NCBI GenBank assembly: GCA_023362775.1
Contig: JALMGJ010000020.1
Location: 7,691,501 to 7,755,500 of the forward strand
Origin: Charina bottae
Lineage: Eukaryota > Chordata > Lepidosauria > Squamata > Charinaidae
Direction: 5' to 3'
Length of the DNA: 64,000 nucleotides
Positions 1 to 11,490 of this stretch are shown here, one piece after another. Position 1 is the first letter of the stretch, and each line of letters starts with the position of its first letter. Below the pieces are notes generated by a model that had not been told where the DNA came from, searched no databases, and saw only the letters and a program-made list of their open reading frames with translations. A program made the position numbers and the translations under genes.

Positions 1-215
1 TATGCGTGGCTGTGTGTGTAGGCCATGGCATGAGCCCCTTCATGTCTGTCAATGGAAACAATACACGAAACTCTGCTTGTAAGTTTGTTTTTCCTTTTTG
101 CAATAATGTAACTGTATTTATTTATTGCCTTTATTACAAGTAAACATTTTAGCCATATAAGCGGCACTCTGTCTGTTTACTCTGCGCCTTAACCCTATAA
201 GCCAGCATTATCTCA
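1..215. other. Unassigned sequence left of the L2 fragment
   Basis: AT-rich sequence with no recognisable gene. It stops abruptly at about 215, where L2-like sequence begins. A T-rich stretch near 110-150 could be the end of an older repeat, but nothing supports a specific name. Confidence 0.3.
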
Positions 216-1593
216 CAGTCTCGGCTGGTGCCACACCTGAAACCCGGCTGGGCACATTTCTGAGAGGGCTACCCCTCCCTCTGGGCCCAGCCAGGTCTCA
301 GTAATACACGCCAGGTCAGCCCCTTTCTCCGTGATTAATTCACTTATGAGAGGGGCTTTGTTGTTTACTGACCTGGCGTTAAGAAGCAGCAGTTGGAAAC
401 CAGGGCCCTCAAGGATCTGCGTCCAGAACCTGGGTTTGAACTCGGAGGACTGGAACACGCCACCGGTACCAAACACCGGGGGCGCCTTCCCCGAAGATGG
501 CCTGTCCTCCGGTTCCCGTCACAATATCTCCTGCCCGTCACCACCTCGATCAAATTGCCCGCATTGTAGTCCCCAGTGTTTCCTGATCCGGTCGCCTCCA
601 CTCCCGAATCCCTAGAAAACCTGGGTCTGAGCGGGGGTCTTTTTTCCCATCCATCCATCCTTTCACCCTCAATCTTCCTGAGCAGCCGTAGGGCCACCAG
701 CGCAAATAGCTAGTGCTCTCGGCACTGGTAAGCCCCAACCGCCCCTTACATCCACCACCCACTATGCCCCCTGTGGCCTCTCTCACTAGCCAGAGAGGGG
801 CAACACAATCACTCCTACCTACTCTGTCTCCCACTCAGGGTTAGGTACTCTCACGTAACTCATATAATCCTAGATCCCCTCCCGCGACTCTCACTCATGG
901 GGGGGAACCACACTCATACAAGAGACCCCACTATTCTCTGCCACCGTAACACCGGGGGTGATTTGTCCTTCGTGTAGGCAACAAGCTAAACAATATTGAA
1001 ATGATCTTAATTAATTTCAATATTAGAGTCCAGATGTAAGGTGTAAGAGTCCGTCCTGTTCCGAGGACACCCCAGTTCCAAACGCCAGGCCCCCGAGACC
1101 CACTGGACTCTCCAATGTCTCTTCGGCTCCTTACGGCTCTGTTGATTTCAGTCAGCCTCCACTGGCCTCTGCAGACACCAGCTCCACAGCTATCGAGGCC
1201 CCCCAAGCCCGTCAGACTCCGCAGGGCCACTCCACTCAGGACCACCACACTCCACCGGCTACAGTCACTCCGGCCTCCACAACTACTAGCCTCACGCCAG
1301 CAGGCCCTCCGCGTTGCTCTTTCCGGGCTCCGCCAAGCTCCGCCAGCCTCCGCAGCCACCCACTCTGCGCTGATCCCAACTGGCATCCACCAGTCACCGC
1401 AGTTACCAGCCTCACGACCACCGAGGCCCTCCAGGCCTGTCGGACCCCGCAGCGTTCCTCCCGGGCCTCCACAGCGACCAGCGTCACACCAGCGGGCCCT
1501 CCGCGTCGTTCCGCCCGGGCTTCTGTCTCTAGCCATTTGGAATTGCCTCGACCTGCATCCTTATATGCATCTAAACCATCTCAGCCATTATCA
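216..1593 (-). mobile_element. L2-like LINE fragment, 5' and endonuclease part
   Basis: The minus-strand frame at 213-476 reads as the N-terminus of an AP endonuclease, with LLLLNARSVNNKAPLI and GADLACITETWLGPEGG. It is clearly related to the same region of the larger L2-like LINE at 35488-36444, where LLLCNARSINNKPPLI appears. Sequence to about 1590 is GC-rich and probably corresponds to the upstream region of the element, with imperfect internal repeats around 1100-1520. The reverse transcriptase part is missing, so this is a dead fragment. The left border at about 216 is inferred from loss of similarity. Confidence 0.65.
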
Positions 1594-1605
1594 CCTAATC
1601 CAGTA

Positions 1606-1934
1606 AGGTAAAGGTTCCCCCCGCACATTTGTGCAGTCGTGTCCGACTCTAGGGGCTGGTGCTCATCTCCGTTTGTTAGCCGAAGAGCCAGCGTTGTCCA
1701 AAGACGCTCCCACAGTCATGTGGCCGGCATGACGCATGCAGAATGCTGTTACCTACCCACCAAAGTGGCACCTATTAATCTACTTGCATTTGCATGCTTT
1801 CGAATTGCTAGGTTGGCAAGAGCTGGGGCGAGTGCAGGAGCTCACTCTATCACGCGGGACTAGGGATTTGAACCTCCGAACTTGCGATTTTCCGATCGAC
1901 AAGCCTGGCGTCTTACCCGCTGAGCCACCATGCC
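1606..1934 (-). mobile_element. tRNA-headed SINE with Bov-B-like tail (Sauria-SINE-like)
   Basis: Read on the minus strand, the element starts with a tRNA-like head holding a pol III A box (GTGGCTCAGCGGG) and B box (GGTTCAAATCC). It ends in GAGTCGGACACGACT followed by AACCTTTACC. The end motif resembles GAGTTGGACACGACT in the tail of the Bov-B LINE at 25610-25625, as expected of SINEs mobilised by that LINE. It is flanked by the exact 12-bp duplication CCTAATCCAGTA (1594-1605 and 1935-1946), which fixes its limits. Sibling copies lie at 54846, 58068 and 58592. Confidence 0.85.
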
Positions 1935-1946
1935 CCTAATCCAGTA

Positions 1947-2741
1947 TATGCAACCATAATGCAACCCTCTGCAACTTACTCTTTTTTTCATCTAAATCTC
2001 TCAGACAACGGAATATCAATTTCCTAAATTGCCTTAAAGAAGATTGGCCTTCTGATGTGAAGGTTTCCAATTCAGAGAATTCTTTGGCTTCCTCTTCTCA
2101 CATACTATGGTTGTGGATCAAAACCTAATCTTAACTCCTGAAGATAACCATTTTAACAATGAAGTATATAAGGATGGTTCATTTTTTTGGTAACATTTTT
2201 ATTATTTTATTTGCCAAAACACAAGCAAAAGAAGAACAAAGAAAAATTATAAAATGAAAAAGCTAATCCTAAAATAAAACAAAATATATAATGTTTGTGT
2301 AAAATACAACTGCGTTACAAAGTGGCTCACTTGTTGAACAACAGATTGAACGGTGACCACATAAAGTCATACTGATCTTCTTATTACATGTATAAAAGGG
2401 CCAATTCAAAGGCCAAAATGAACATGTTTCTTCAGTTTAAGATTTTACTTCTGGGGTTATAGTTTCTTTCCAGCCACACATTAATCTTCTTTGCTACATT
2501 CTAAGCAGGATGTACCTAGAATTCTCCATGAACTAATAAATTCAAATTTTCGGTGCATAAACATTACAATGACATCTTAAACTTTAATTCTCTTTTAAAT
2601 ACCCTATTAATGCAAAAGAAAGCATTAAACCAAAATGGGACAAAGAGCAAGTCCAAATCATGTGTTAAAAGTTTCTTCAAACTTCATCTCCCACATTAAA
2701 AAATCTGATACCCAAGCTTTTCTGAATATCTGCTGGGATGT
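1947..2741. other. Intronic sequence with nothing recognised
   Basis: AT-rich DNA inside the presumed last intron of CREB1. No coding, RNA or repeat structure was recognised. Confidence 0.4.
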
Positions 2742-2763
2742 TTACTGAACAAGAAAAATATTC

Positions 2764-2927
2764 TTCATAGAATCATAGGGTTGGAAAGGACCTTGGAGGT
2801 CTTCAAGTCCAACCTGCTGCCCAGTGCAGGAATCCTCAGACCATTCTGGACAAATAACTGTCCAGTCTTTTCTTGAAAACCTCCAATGATGGAGCACCCA
2901 CAACTTCAGGAGGCAGGCGGTTCCATT
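2764..2927 (-). mobile_element. CR1 LINE 3' end fragment
   Basis: On the plus strand the segment carries AATCATAGGGTTGGAAAGGA, the reverse complement of a typical CR1 3' terminus. The minus-strand frame gives EWNRLPPEVVGAPSLEVFKK, the usual C-terminal end of a CR1 ORF2. The fragment is interrupted on its right by the hAT-like element at 2936. Confidence 0.75.
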
Positions 2928-2935
2928 CCTTAATA

Positions 2936-3282
2936 CAGAGCTTTCCAAACTGTGTGTTGCGACACAAAAGTGTGTCGCCACACACAGCGTGGTGTGTCGC
3001 CACATCACCCGGAAGTGGCGGCGCGCGTGTGCACGGCAGCCGCCATGCATGCGCGCCCTGCCGCACGCCCCCCGCGCCGCCGCACGCCCCTCCCGCGCCA
3101 CCGAGTGCGCGCGCGCCGCCGCACACCCCACGCCGCTGCATGCCCCTCCTGCGCCGCCACCGTGCGCGCACGCCCCGCCGCTGTGTGCGCGCCGCCGCCG
3201 CATGCCCCCACCATCGCCGTGCGCGCACGTGTCACCGCCGCCGCCGGGTGTGTCACCAGCGGTGGCACTTTGGAAAGCCCTG
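2936..3282. mobile_element. Non-autonomous hAT-like element, copy 1 (CpG-rich)
   Basis: The terminal inverted repeats are CAGAGCTTTCCAAACTGTGT on the left and a right end that reads CAGGGCTTTCCAAAGTGCCA in reverse complement. The exact 8-bp target duplication CCTTAATA lies at 2928-2935 and 3283-3290. The 347-bp body is extremely rich in CpG and GCC/GCG triplets and encodes no transposase. 8-bp duplications and CAG...CTG ends are hAT features, and the central TA of the duplication fits the Buster-type target nnnTAnnn. Confidence 0.88.
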
Positions 3283-3290
3283 CCTTAATA

Positions 3291-3471
3291 GCTCTCAGTT
3301 TAGATGGATTAATCTCATAAGATACATATCTGACAGTATTTAGAATGCAAGACTGTTGATTTGATAAAATAGGATATTCCAACTCTTTGTTCTTGTAAAT
3401 TATCAATATTTATCTTAGTAATGTTCAATTTTCATATAACTCAGCTGTAGGTTTAAGAGCTCAGCAAGATA
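3291..3471. other. Short AT-rich stretch between hAT-like copy 1 and Copia
   Basis: May be the continuation of the CR1 fragment cut by the hAT-like insertion. No further feature is seen. Confidence 0.35.
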
Positions 3472-3476
3472 TTTTC

Positions 3477-3938
3477 TGTTGGGGTTTGTATATACCCAGG
3501 AATTTACAGTTAGATAAATTATACTGGAGAGGCTTGATATCTAGGTGAGAGGGGAATTATTCTGCAAGTCACCCAATTAGCAGCCATTGTTGTAGGGATG
3601 ATGTGGCAGTGTATGACTCATACTACAGGCGCTATCATTTAGTTGGGTGTGGCAGATGATGAGAGTGACCTATAATGTGATTGGTCAGTTTATGTATATA
3701 AGCAGAGCAGATCTGGTGTTCTTTCTTCTCGTTGCTGTTGAAACTTCTCATCGCTGTATTTCATCACGTTGCTGTATCATTTGTTACTGCTGTTGGATGT
3801 ATTTTGGACTACGTATGTATATAAAGTAAATAGGCTATTTTATCTAATCTCTGCTTGAGTGTCTATTTACTGCATAGAACGTGAATCACTGGTGTCTTGG
3901 AAAATAGAGCAGGCCGCTCCACCGCGCGCACTCTGACA
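3477..3938 (+). repeat. Copia 5' LTR
   Basis: This 462-bp direct repeat matches 8002-8447, apart from small indels and substitutions around 3690-3830. It begins TG and ends CA, and is followed directly by the primer-binding site. Confidence 0.93.
3679..3702 (+). promoter_or_regulatory. Candidate LTR promoter: inverted CCAAT box and TATA box
   Basis: GATTGGTCA (an inverted CCAAT box) is followed about 10 bp later by TATATAAG at 3695-3702. This is a plausible pol II core promoter in the 5' LTR. The 3' LTR reads TATATACTG at the same place, so its TATA box is weaker. Confidence 0.5.
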
Positions 3939-3954
3939 GGTTATGGGCCCAGCA
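3939..3954 (+). other. Copia primer-binding site matching initiator tRNA-Met anticodon arm
   Basis: GGTTATGGGCCCAGCA directly follows the LTR. Its reverse complement TGCTGGGCCCATAACC is the anticodon stem-loop region of eukaryotic initiator tRNA-Met, with the CAU anticodon inside. Drosophila copia primes from an internal cut in the same tRNA. The match is seen directly; the priming mode is inferred from the family. Confidence 0.85.
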
Positions 3955-4157
3955 GTGGAACGTGTGCAGCTGGCACGGCTGTGAGGACTTTGGAAGACTA
4001 CCCAGGAGTCGTTTGGATATTTGGGGCGAGTTTGGAGCTTTTGCAGGTTCCGTGCCTGGCTGTGTATTTTTCCTAGGCCTGTTTGCAGCTGAAGGACGTT
4101 CTGATAAAGTCTGTGCTATTTATTCATCGGTGTCTGCCCGGGAGGGGCTGAGGAAGG

Positions 4158-5231
4158 ATGAGCACAGTGAAAATGCAGCCTACAGTTGGAGGTGGTTTTC
4201 CTCTGGAAAGGCTGAATGACTCCAATTACTTGTTGTGGGTGTACAAGATGGAAATGTTTCTTTGTCGTGAAGGTATTTGGAACATAGTCCATGAACCACC
4301 GGCCGATTTGGACGATGAGGAAGCTAATCTACAGAACGAGAAAGCATTGGCAAGCATAATTTTATGTTTGGAGGACAGCCAATTATGTTACGTTAGAAAT
4401 TTTCAGTCAGCCAGTGGGTGTTGGGAAGCTTTAAGAAATGTTTATCTTAGAAGCACACCATTATGCAAAGTTATGTTGACAAGGAAGCTTTATCATGCTA
4501 GATTACATGAAAATGAAAGTATTCTTGAACATTTGCATTATATGACTGGTTTGTTCCTTGAATTAGCACAGAGGGATATGCAGTTCTCAGAAGCGCATAA
4601 GGTTTATGTAATTCTCAGTTCTCTTAATGAAACATGGGATAATTTAGCTACCAGTTTCGGGTCTTTATCTGAGAGGGATTTGACCGTAAATTATTTGACT
4701 GGTCGGCTTCTGGCGGAGGAACAAAGGAGGACAGATAACATAAGTAAGCCAAAGCAAAGCAGTATGTCTGTTAAGGAATGTTATTCTTCTAACACTGATA
4801 ATGTTTTATCTGTGAAACGCTGTTTTCGCTGTCAGTCTGATAAGCATTTGCAAAAGAACTGTGATATTGCTAGAAGGAAAAAAGTCAAGCCGAGGATTTC
4901 CAAGCAACGAAGTGCTGTCCAGCTGTCGGTGATTAATTCTACTGGACGGAATTTAAAGGAGACGTGGCTTCTTGACAGCGGAGCAAGCCAAAACATTGCC
5001 AATGATAGGCAGATATTTAAAAAGTTTACGCAGGCTGAACGGAATCATGTTAGCCTGGCAAATGGGAGTGTTGCATCTGTTACTGGCAGAGGGTTTGTGT
5101 ATGTACCAAGTTTAAATACTGAATTATCTATGCTATGTGTAGCAGACTTAGAGTATAACATCATAAGTGTTTCTCAGTTAGATAAACAAGGATATGATGT
5201 AAGTTTGGTACGGGTGAATGCATTGTTATGA
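4158..5231 (+). pseudogene. Copia gag and protease region
   Basis: A 357-codon frame. The N-terminal 200 residues have the character of a copia gag polyprotein, including NDSNYLLWVYKMEMFL. A CX2CX4HX4C zinc knuckle, CFRCQSDKHLQKNC, lies near residue 220. An aspartic protease active site, LLDSGAS, lies near residue 271. The frame ends at 5229-5231, and the downstream pol sequence continues in another frame, with an overlapping start at 5228. In functional copia elements this is continuous, so a small indel near 5200 has broken it. Confidence 0.9.
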
Positions 5232-6019
5232 AGGATAATCATGTCTGTGGTAAGGGTGTATTACAGAACAGTTTATACGTAATGGTGAAACCCAGGACAG
5301 AATTAACCCATGATGTAGCCATGATCAACAAACCAACCCATGATTCATGTGAACATTTGTGGCATAGAAGGTTGGGGCATCCAAGTTTCAAAGTGGTTGA
5401 AAAGATGTCTGAAGCAAGTTCTGGAATGAATTTGAAACCGTGCCAAGCTTATCTGGATTGCACGGCTTGTAAGGTTGCAAAGTCAAAGGTGTATCCTGTA
5501 AGCAAATTTAGTGATAGAAAGTCACATAAATGTTTTGAATTAGTTCACGCTGACCTAATTGGCCCATTACCAGCCATAATAGGTGGTGCTAAATATGTTT
5601 TAGTCATTGTGGATGATTTCACCAGATTTGGGTTCTGTTACCTATTGAAAGCTAAAAGCCAAACATTTGATAAGTTCAGGAATTGGGTGCAGTTTGTGGA
5701 ACGTAGATATAGCACAAAGGTGTGTAGTTTGCAAAATGACCGGAGAACTGAGTTTATGAGTGGCAGTTTTCAGCAATGGCTCAGTAGGAGGGGCATTGCG
5801 CACAGGAGAACCAATCCGCATAGTTCAGCTGAGAATGGCGTAGCGGAAGGAAGGAATTTTGCATTACAGACAGTAAAGGATTCATTATTAGCTGACTCAG
5901 GGTTATCTATAGGATACTGGGGAGAAGCTATACTGACTAATTATTTAATTAACAGGTTATGGAGTATGTCTGTAAATCAAACACCATATTATATTTTGTA
6001 TGGCAAGAACCATCATTAG
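5228..6019 (+). pseudogene. Copia integrase region
   Basis: This frame has the copia GAG-pre-integrase motif HLWHRRLGHPS near residue 43 and CTACKVAKSK near residue 78, which together make the HHCC zinc finger. The DDE core is present: HADLIGPLP, then QNDRRTEF, then ENGVAEGR, with 35 residues between the second D and the E. It breaks near 6000, and the frame beginning at 5959 carries on with HLKVFGCTAYVHV, typical of the segment after the integrase core. Confidence 0.9.
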
Positions 6020-6228
6020 CTCATTTGAAGGTGTTTGGATGCACTGCCTATGTTCATGTGCATAAGGAGATACGTAGGAAAGGGCAGGTAAAAGCACAGA
6101 AGATGACGTTTGTGGGGTATGAGCCAGGAACCAAGGGATATAGGTTCACTGATGGCAGAAGACCTGTTATTTCCAGATCAGCAAGTTTTAGTGAGCACAG
6201 CAATTGGCTGAAGTTACACAGGGAGTGA
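5959..6228 (+). pseudogene. Copia pol linker between integrase and reverse transcriptase
   Basis: Continues the pol product in a different frame, with KVFGCTAYVHV and MTFVGYEPGTKGYRF, both usual downstream of copia integrases. A stop codon at about 6226-6228 ends it. Confidence 0.8.
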
Positions 6229-6286
6229 GGTTTTTCTTCCTGGTCAGGGACAGGTCAAGCTATCAAAGCGGCAAGGGTCCAATGAT

Positions 6287-6631
6287 GTGATTAAGAAGGA
6301 AGAGGAAGTAACTCCTAGTGTGCCAATGATGCAGGAGGCTACTGTTTTGCGCAGATCTGAAAGAGTTAACAAGGGCATACCACCTCAGTGTTACACACCA
6401 GGTGATGTTAAAGTGTGTTTTATTAATTATGAACCTCGTAGTTATGAGAAGGTATTGGAGTTGCCACAAGAGCAGAAAAAGTGGAAAGCTGCTATGGATG
6501 TGGACATGAATGCCATTAATTCCCATAAGGTGTTTAAATCTACCAGGCTGCCTGAGGGGCATAGGGCAGTAGGTTGTAGGTGGGTTTCTAAGAAGACCTT
6601 AGTCAATGGTGATATTCTTGTAGGCTTGTAG
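6287..6631 (+). pseudogene. Copia reverse transcriptase, N-terminal part
   Basis: Contains RRSERVNKGIPP, the usual lead-in to copia reverse transcriptase, and the thumb-side motif WKAAMDVDMNAI followed by GCRWVSKKT. The frame then meets a TAG at about 6629-6631 in a region that should read on into the polymerase core. Confidence 0.85.
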
Positions 6632-6720
6632 CGCAAGGGTTTTCCCAGGTTAAGAATCAGACTTATGATGAGGTTTTTGCGCCAACGCTAAGAAGGGAGA
6701 CATTTAGGTTTGCCTTAGCT

Positions 6721-7854
6721 ATGGCAGCAGCTGGGAATTGTGTAGTGAACCATTATGATATCACCACAGCATATCTGCATGCTGATTTGAGGGAAGAAAT
6801 CTATATGGCTGAAGCTCCAGGATATGAGTCTAATGATGCAGGTAGAGTGTACAAGCTGCAGAAAGCGTTGTATGGACTCAGGCAATCGGCACGTTGCTGG
6901 AATCTACGATTAGATGAGGAATTGCAAAGACTGGGGTTCAAGAGTAGCAAGGCTGACCCATGTCTGTATATAAAGCAATGTGATAATAATGAACAAGTGT
7001 TGCTTTTGATTTTTGTAGACGATTTGTGTCTTATAGCTAAAGATCAAAGCAGGGTAATTGAATTTACTGAAAAACTGAAGCAACAATTTGATGTTAAAGT
7101 TCTGGGAGAGATTAGAAATTACCTAGGCATAGGTATTCAGAAGGTTGATGGGGGATTCGTTCTAGAGCAGCAGAAGAAAATTGAACAACTGCTAAAAGAG
7201 AACGATATGGAACACTGCAAGGAGGTTCCTACCCCGATGACAACTGATTTTGTTAAGACAGAGGCTGGAGACGATGACCAAACATCATGTAATCAGGAAC
7301 ACTATCAATCAATAATTGGAAGTTTAATGTATTTAGCACAATGGTCGCGTCCCGATATCGGGCATGCGGTAAATGTACTGAGTAGATATGTTACACAACC
7401 TACCCAGAAGCATTGGAAAGGTATTAAACGAGTGTTTAGGTATCTTAAGGGGACTATTAATAAATGTTTATTGATAAAACCTTGTAAACCATTGGAATTA
7501 AAATGCTATGTAGATAGTGATTGGGGTAATGATGTACATGATAGAAAATCAATGACAGGATTGATAATTATGTTTGGTGACACCTTGGTGGGGTGGAGGT
7601 CTCGGAAACAGAGTTCTGTCACAGTATCAACTGCAGAGGCAGAGTACGCTGCACCATCTGACCTATGTTCAGAGTTAATATGGTATAGGCAATTGTTAAT
7701 GGATGTTAATATAACAATTAATGAACCTATATGTGTATATGACGACAGTGAATCGTGTATACAGATTGCAAAGAGTGATAGGATCAGAGGTAGGAGCAAA
7801 CATGTTGATATCAAGTATCACAATGTTAGGAATGCTGTAAAAGAATCTGATTAA
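6721..7854 (+). pseudogene. Copia reverse transcriptase core and RNase H
   Basis: The 377-codon frame includes HYDITTAYLHADLREEIYM, YGLRQSARCWN, the polymerase catalytic box FVDDLCLIAKD (the copia form of YVDD) and SLMYLAQWSRPDIGHAV. RNase H follows, with CYVDSDWGND, TVSTAEAEY and SRSKHVDIKYH-like residues near the C-terminus. The end of RNase H (CPSESNVADVMTKSL) continues in another frame to about 7970. The catalytic residues seen are intact, so loss of function comes from the frame breaks. Confidence 0.92.
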
Positions 7855-8001
7855 TTTGCAATATTGTCCATCTGAGAGTAATGTAGCAGATGTGATGACA
7901 AAGTCTCTAAGTATAGATAGACATAGGATGTGCGTATCCAAAATGTGTATGTCTTCTATTCTGTATAAATGAAATGTAATATCTATTGTAAATTGGACGG
8001 G

Positions 8002-8447
8002 TGTTGGGGTTTGTATATACCCAGGAATTTACAGTTAGATAAATTATACTGGAGAAGCTTGATATCTAGGTGAGAGGGGAATTATTCTGCAAGTCACCCA
8101 ATTAGCAGCCATTGTTGTAGGGATGATGTGGCAGTGTATGACTCATACTACAGGTGCTATCATTTAGTTGGGTGTGGCAGATGATGAGAGTGACCTATAA
8201 TGTGATTGGTCAGTTTATGTATATACTGTAAACAGAGAATATCTGGTATTCTTTCTTCTCGTTTGCTGTAACTACTCATCGCTGTATCATTTGTTACCCG
8301 TGTGGATGTATTCTGTATTACGTATGTATATATAGTAAATAGGCTATTTTATCTAATCTCTGCTTGAGTGTCTATTTACTGCATAGAACGTGAATCACTG
8401 GTGTCTTGGAAAATAGAGCAGGCCGCTCCACCGCGCGCACTCTGACA
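8002..8447 (+). repeat. Copia 3' LTR
   Basis: This 446-bp direct repeat of 3477-3938 is followed by TTTTC, which duplicates the five bases before the 5' LTR. Confidence 0.93.
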
Positions 8448-8452
8448 TTTTC

Positions 8453-10185
8453 CAATATGGCCAACAATTTAGGAATATTAGAGGCTGCCAACAAGATGGG
8501 TCCAAAATGATAAATCAACAAATGTTTATTTGAATATATTATCATTGTGCATTTTTAGGCACCACATTTTTTGTACAAAATTGAAAACTAAGAATATTTA
8601 ACAATCTGTTGCTCTAAAGGTTCTACTTGTTGAGACTTAAGATCAAACAAATGCTAACTGCCAGTTCAGGAGCCTGTCTTCCTATTTGTTCAGGATATGA
8701 CAAGTATATCAGTGCTGAAATCAATGATCCCCACCCTCCTACAAATGCCTACGAATTCAGATACTAAGCCATTGTTCAAGTATTCAGGTCTGAAGAGAAC
8801 CGGACATTCCTATAGAGTGCAAGATGCTTTTCCAAATTCAACCCTAGTGGATAAGGAAGGTAGAAATGGTCGCTGGGATGGAAAATCACATTATTTTGGA
8901 GTTTTATCTGTATGAGATGCAAATTTCCAGTTTTGTATGGCTTAAGTACGAGCATTTCCACTGGAAGAAACATCTTTTTCCCTTAGCTTTCCAAAAAAGG
9001 TTTTTACTCACAATATACCATTGTACCAAAGTGGATTGCTGGAATTCTTAACTCTCCATATCCACATTTCTTGTGGTGTCATTTTTTCTATCTTCTGCTT
9101 GCTATGCAAACAATACTGAATAATTTGTCTATTAATTTTATGAATCCTTATTTTCATATTTCTACTGTCCCTTATCACAAACAACATTTTTGCTTTATGG
9201 TAGGAGTAGATGCTTATCAGTTTAAAACCTTCCACTTTGGTCTTGTTGCAGAACCACAAATTTCACCAAATATATGGCAACTGTAGTTTATTTGAAATAG
9301 CCATATGCCCGTCTTGATTGTTCCATAGGTAGACTAATTTGCTTCTTGGTGTGAACCAATCAATAACTTTTGTACTACTCTTTCTCTGTTATTTGATTTG
9401 GATTTAAAAGTCAACTCAGAAGAGAAAACCTAATTATTCCCCTCTCAGATTCTTTACTTCATTGGTTGTTGTCACAATGCTATTCTCGTTGGACAACAAG
9501 TATGACACCATCGCATAAGAGATTACCTGTCTTCTTGACACCCGTAGTGTGTCAGTTCTTTAATTTCATTTCTCCTGGAACATATGACACTAGCTAAGCA
9601 AGAGTGTGCAACTTCCATTGCCTCAAGGATTGCACCCAGCTTTTGATGGCATTGTCAAAAGCCCTGCTCCAAAAATGGGTGGAGATTCCAAAGGGCTTAT
9701 AGAGTGTAAAGTTTGTCCTTCAATAAAAAGGGTGGGGGTGGGAGTAAAAGGGGGGCTGCAAAAGTGATGTTGGCAGACTGAATATGGCTCCCAACACATC
9801 TTTTGTACTCCTGAGCTATAACAATCACTTGCCTATAAATGTGGTAGTTTACAGTCAATACCTGCTTGTGCAGGCATTTAGGAACCTTGCGTATTCCACA
9901 TTTAGGATAAGATTCTCTACAGTGACCATTAGATATTAACCATACATAAAAAGGTATACTATTCATGCCTATTTCTTTGAGTACAGCAACAGTGCATGTA
10001 TTCCTCATGAGATTCTGCATTCATTATAGTTCCTAAGTACAAGGGTCATAGGTAGAATCAGAGAAGTTATAGGATACCAATCACCTTGAAACTGTAGCAG
10101 TGTTTAAGGAAGCATTAGTGTTTGGGACCTATCACTTCTTTGCAATTTTAGATGTTGTTATATCATGTTAGTGTTTATTTTATAA
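8453..10185. other. Intronic sequence with nothing recognised
   Basis: AT-rich DNA. Short open frames on both strands have no recognisable motif and look random. Confidence 0.4.
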
Positions 10186-10370
10186 TTTAAATATAGGCTG
10201 CACCCTGGACCTCACTCACATTTGTTAGTTAGGTTATTTTATAAATGTATTTTAACTTTGTCTTAAATTTTAGTTTGTTTATCATTTATTAAGATAGATT
10301 TATATATATTAACGGAGCACTCTGCTTGTATGGGTCTACGATCATAATAAACAAATTGATTGATTGATTG
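10186..10370 (+). mobile_element. LINE 3' tail with (ATTG)n end
   Basis: The segment ends in AATAAACAAATTGATTGATT, a 3' terminus followed by short tandem ATTG units, as in L2/CR1-group LINEs. No coding part is attached and the family cannot be fixed. Confidence 0.45.
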
Positions 10371-10374
10371 AGAC

Positions 10375-11264
10375 TGATGTTTATTTCAGAGGATTTACCT
10401 AATGGCAGTGTTCTTGACTAAGCAAAAGAATCTAGTTGTGGAGCACTTGAAATATTTAGTTATGACATTTTGCAAATGGCAGCTGGAACAGGATATAGTT
10501 CTCATCATTTTTAGACAATTAATTTTTAATTTAAGTTAGAACATTCATCTGTTCATATCCAAGGCCAGCATACAGTGTGGTCAGTTCTGCAGCTTAAGAC
10601 TGCATTATAGAGGATGTATTTCAGTTCCTGTAGGCCAGTGTCATAAGTTTGTCAATTCTGCTATCACCAGAGTTCTAGTAAAAATTATCCAAAATAAAGC
10701 CAACCATATATTAATTGTACCTTAAGGATCATGTAACCCTTTTTAAACTGCTTTTGCTTTGTCAGAATGGAATAATTTGCACTTTCCACTGATACCAGAT
10801 CTGCTTGGTCTATATAGAAGCACTATCTGCCACCTGAATTTAACTGCACTTTGATTGCACGGTGACTCCAAATCAGTTGTTTAGCTCCAGGAAATAAAAG
10901 CCTTCAATCAGGAAGGCATTTAATTTTAATGTGGGGTAGGTAGGGCGAGGTTGAACTTTGCCAATGATAGTATTCAGTATGTTGATTTTTTTTTACTTGA
11001 AGACATATAGTCATTGCCATCTTGAAGGTATTCAATTCAATTCAATTCGATTACATGCTACCATGTTGGTGTTGACTCTTAGTGACGACATATATGTCTT
11101 CAGTAAAATCTGCCCTCAACCCGGTCCCTTTAAAGGTACACTTCATTTCTTTTAATATACTGAGATAGATCAAGTTTCTATCCTATGGTTAAGCAATTTG
11201 TGAAGAACTGCTAAACCTGTACACCTTGTTAGAGTCAATGACTACCTTCTCTTTATAGTGGTTG
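10375..11264. other. Intronic sequence with nothing recognised
   Basis: No gene, RNA or repeat structure recognised. Confidence 0.4.
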
Positions 11265-11272
11265 TTCTAGAA

Positions 11273-11482
11273 CAGTGCTTTCCAAAGTGCTGCTGTTAGC
11301 GACACACCAACGGCGGCAGCGTGCATGGCGGTGGCGGCCTCGCTAAAATGCGGAAGCGCTGATGGCGCGCCGCTGCCACCGTGCACTGCTGCCGCCGCGC
11401 GCACCCCCGTGCCACTGCTTCGCGACACACTAAACTGTGTTGCGACACACTAAAGTGTCGTGACACAGTTTGGAAAGCTATG
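11273..11482. mobile_element. Non-autonomous hAT-like element, copy 2
   Basis: The left end is CAGTGCTTTCCAAAGTG and the right end reads CATAGCTTTCCAAACTGTGT in reverse complement. The palindromic 8-bp duplication TTCTAGAA is exact (11265-11272 and 11483-11490). At 210 bp it is the shortest of the six copies, and it contains GCC/GCG-rich sequence and the family's GCGACACAC motif. Confidence 0.88.
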
Positions 11483-11490
11483 TTCTAGAA

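Larger units (their letters stand above)
3477..8447 (+). mobile_element. Full-length but broken Ty1/copia LTR retrotransposon
   Basis: Two similar LTRs (3477-3938 and 8002-8447) begin TGTTGGGGTTTG and end CTCTGACA. They are flanked by the 5-bp duplication TTTTC (3472-3476 and 8448-8452). The internal order is gag, protease, integrase, reverse transcriptase, RNase H. Integrase before reverse transcriptase defines the copia superfamily. Several frame breaks and stops interrupt what is normally one gag-pol frame, so this copy should not be able to move itself. It lies in the presumed last intron of CREB1, in the opposite orientation to the gene. Confidence 0.95.

Noticed and set aside
2742..3406. 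Several overlapping long ORFs rich in Arg, Ala and His, with similar ones at 32110-32500 and 44392-44885
   Set aside because: They lie in the GCC/GCG-rich interior of hAT-like elements, occur in many frames on both strands, and have no domain; composition explains them.
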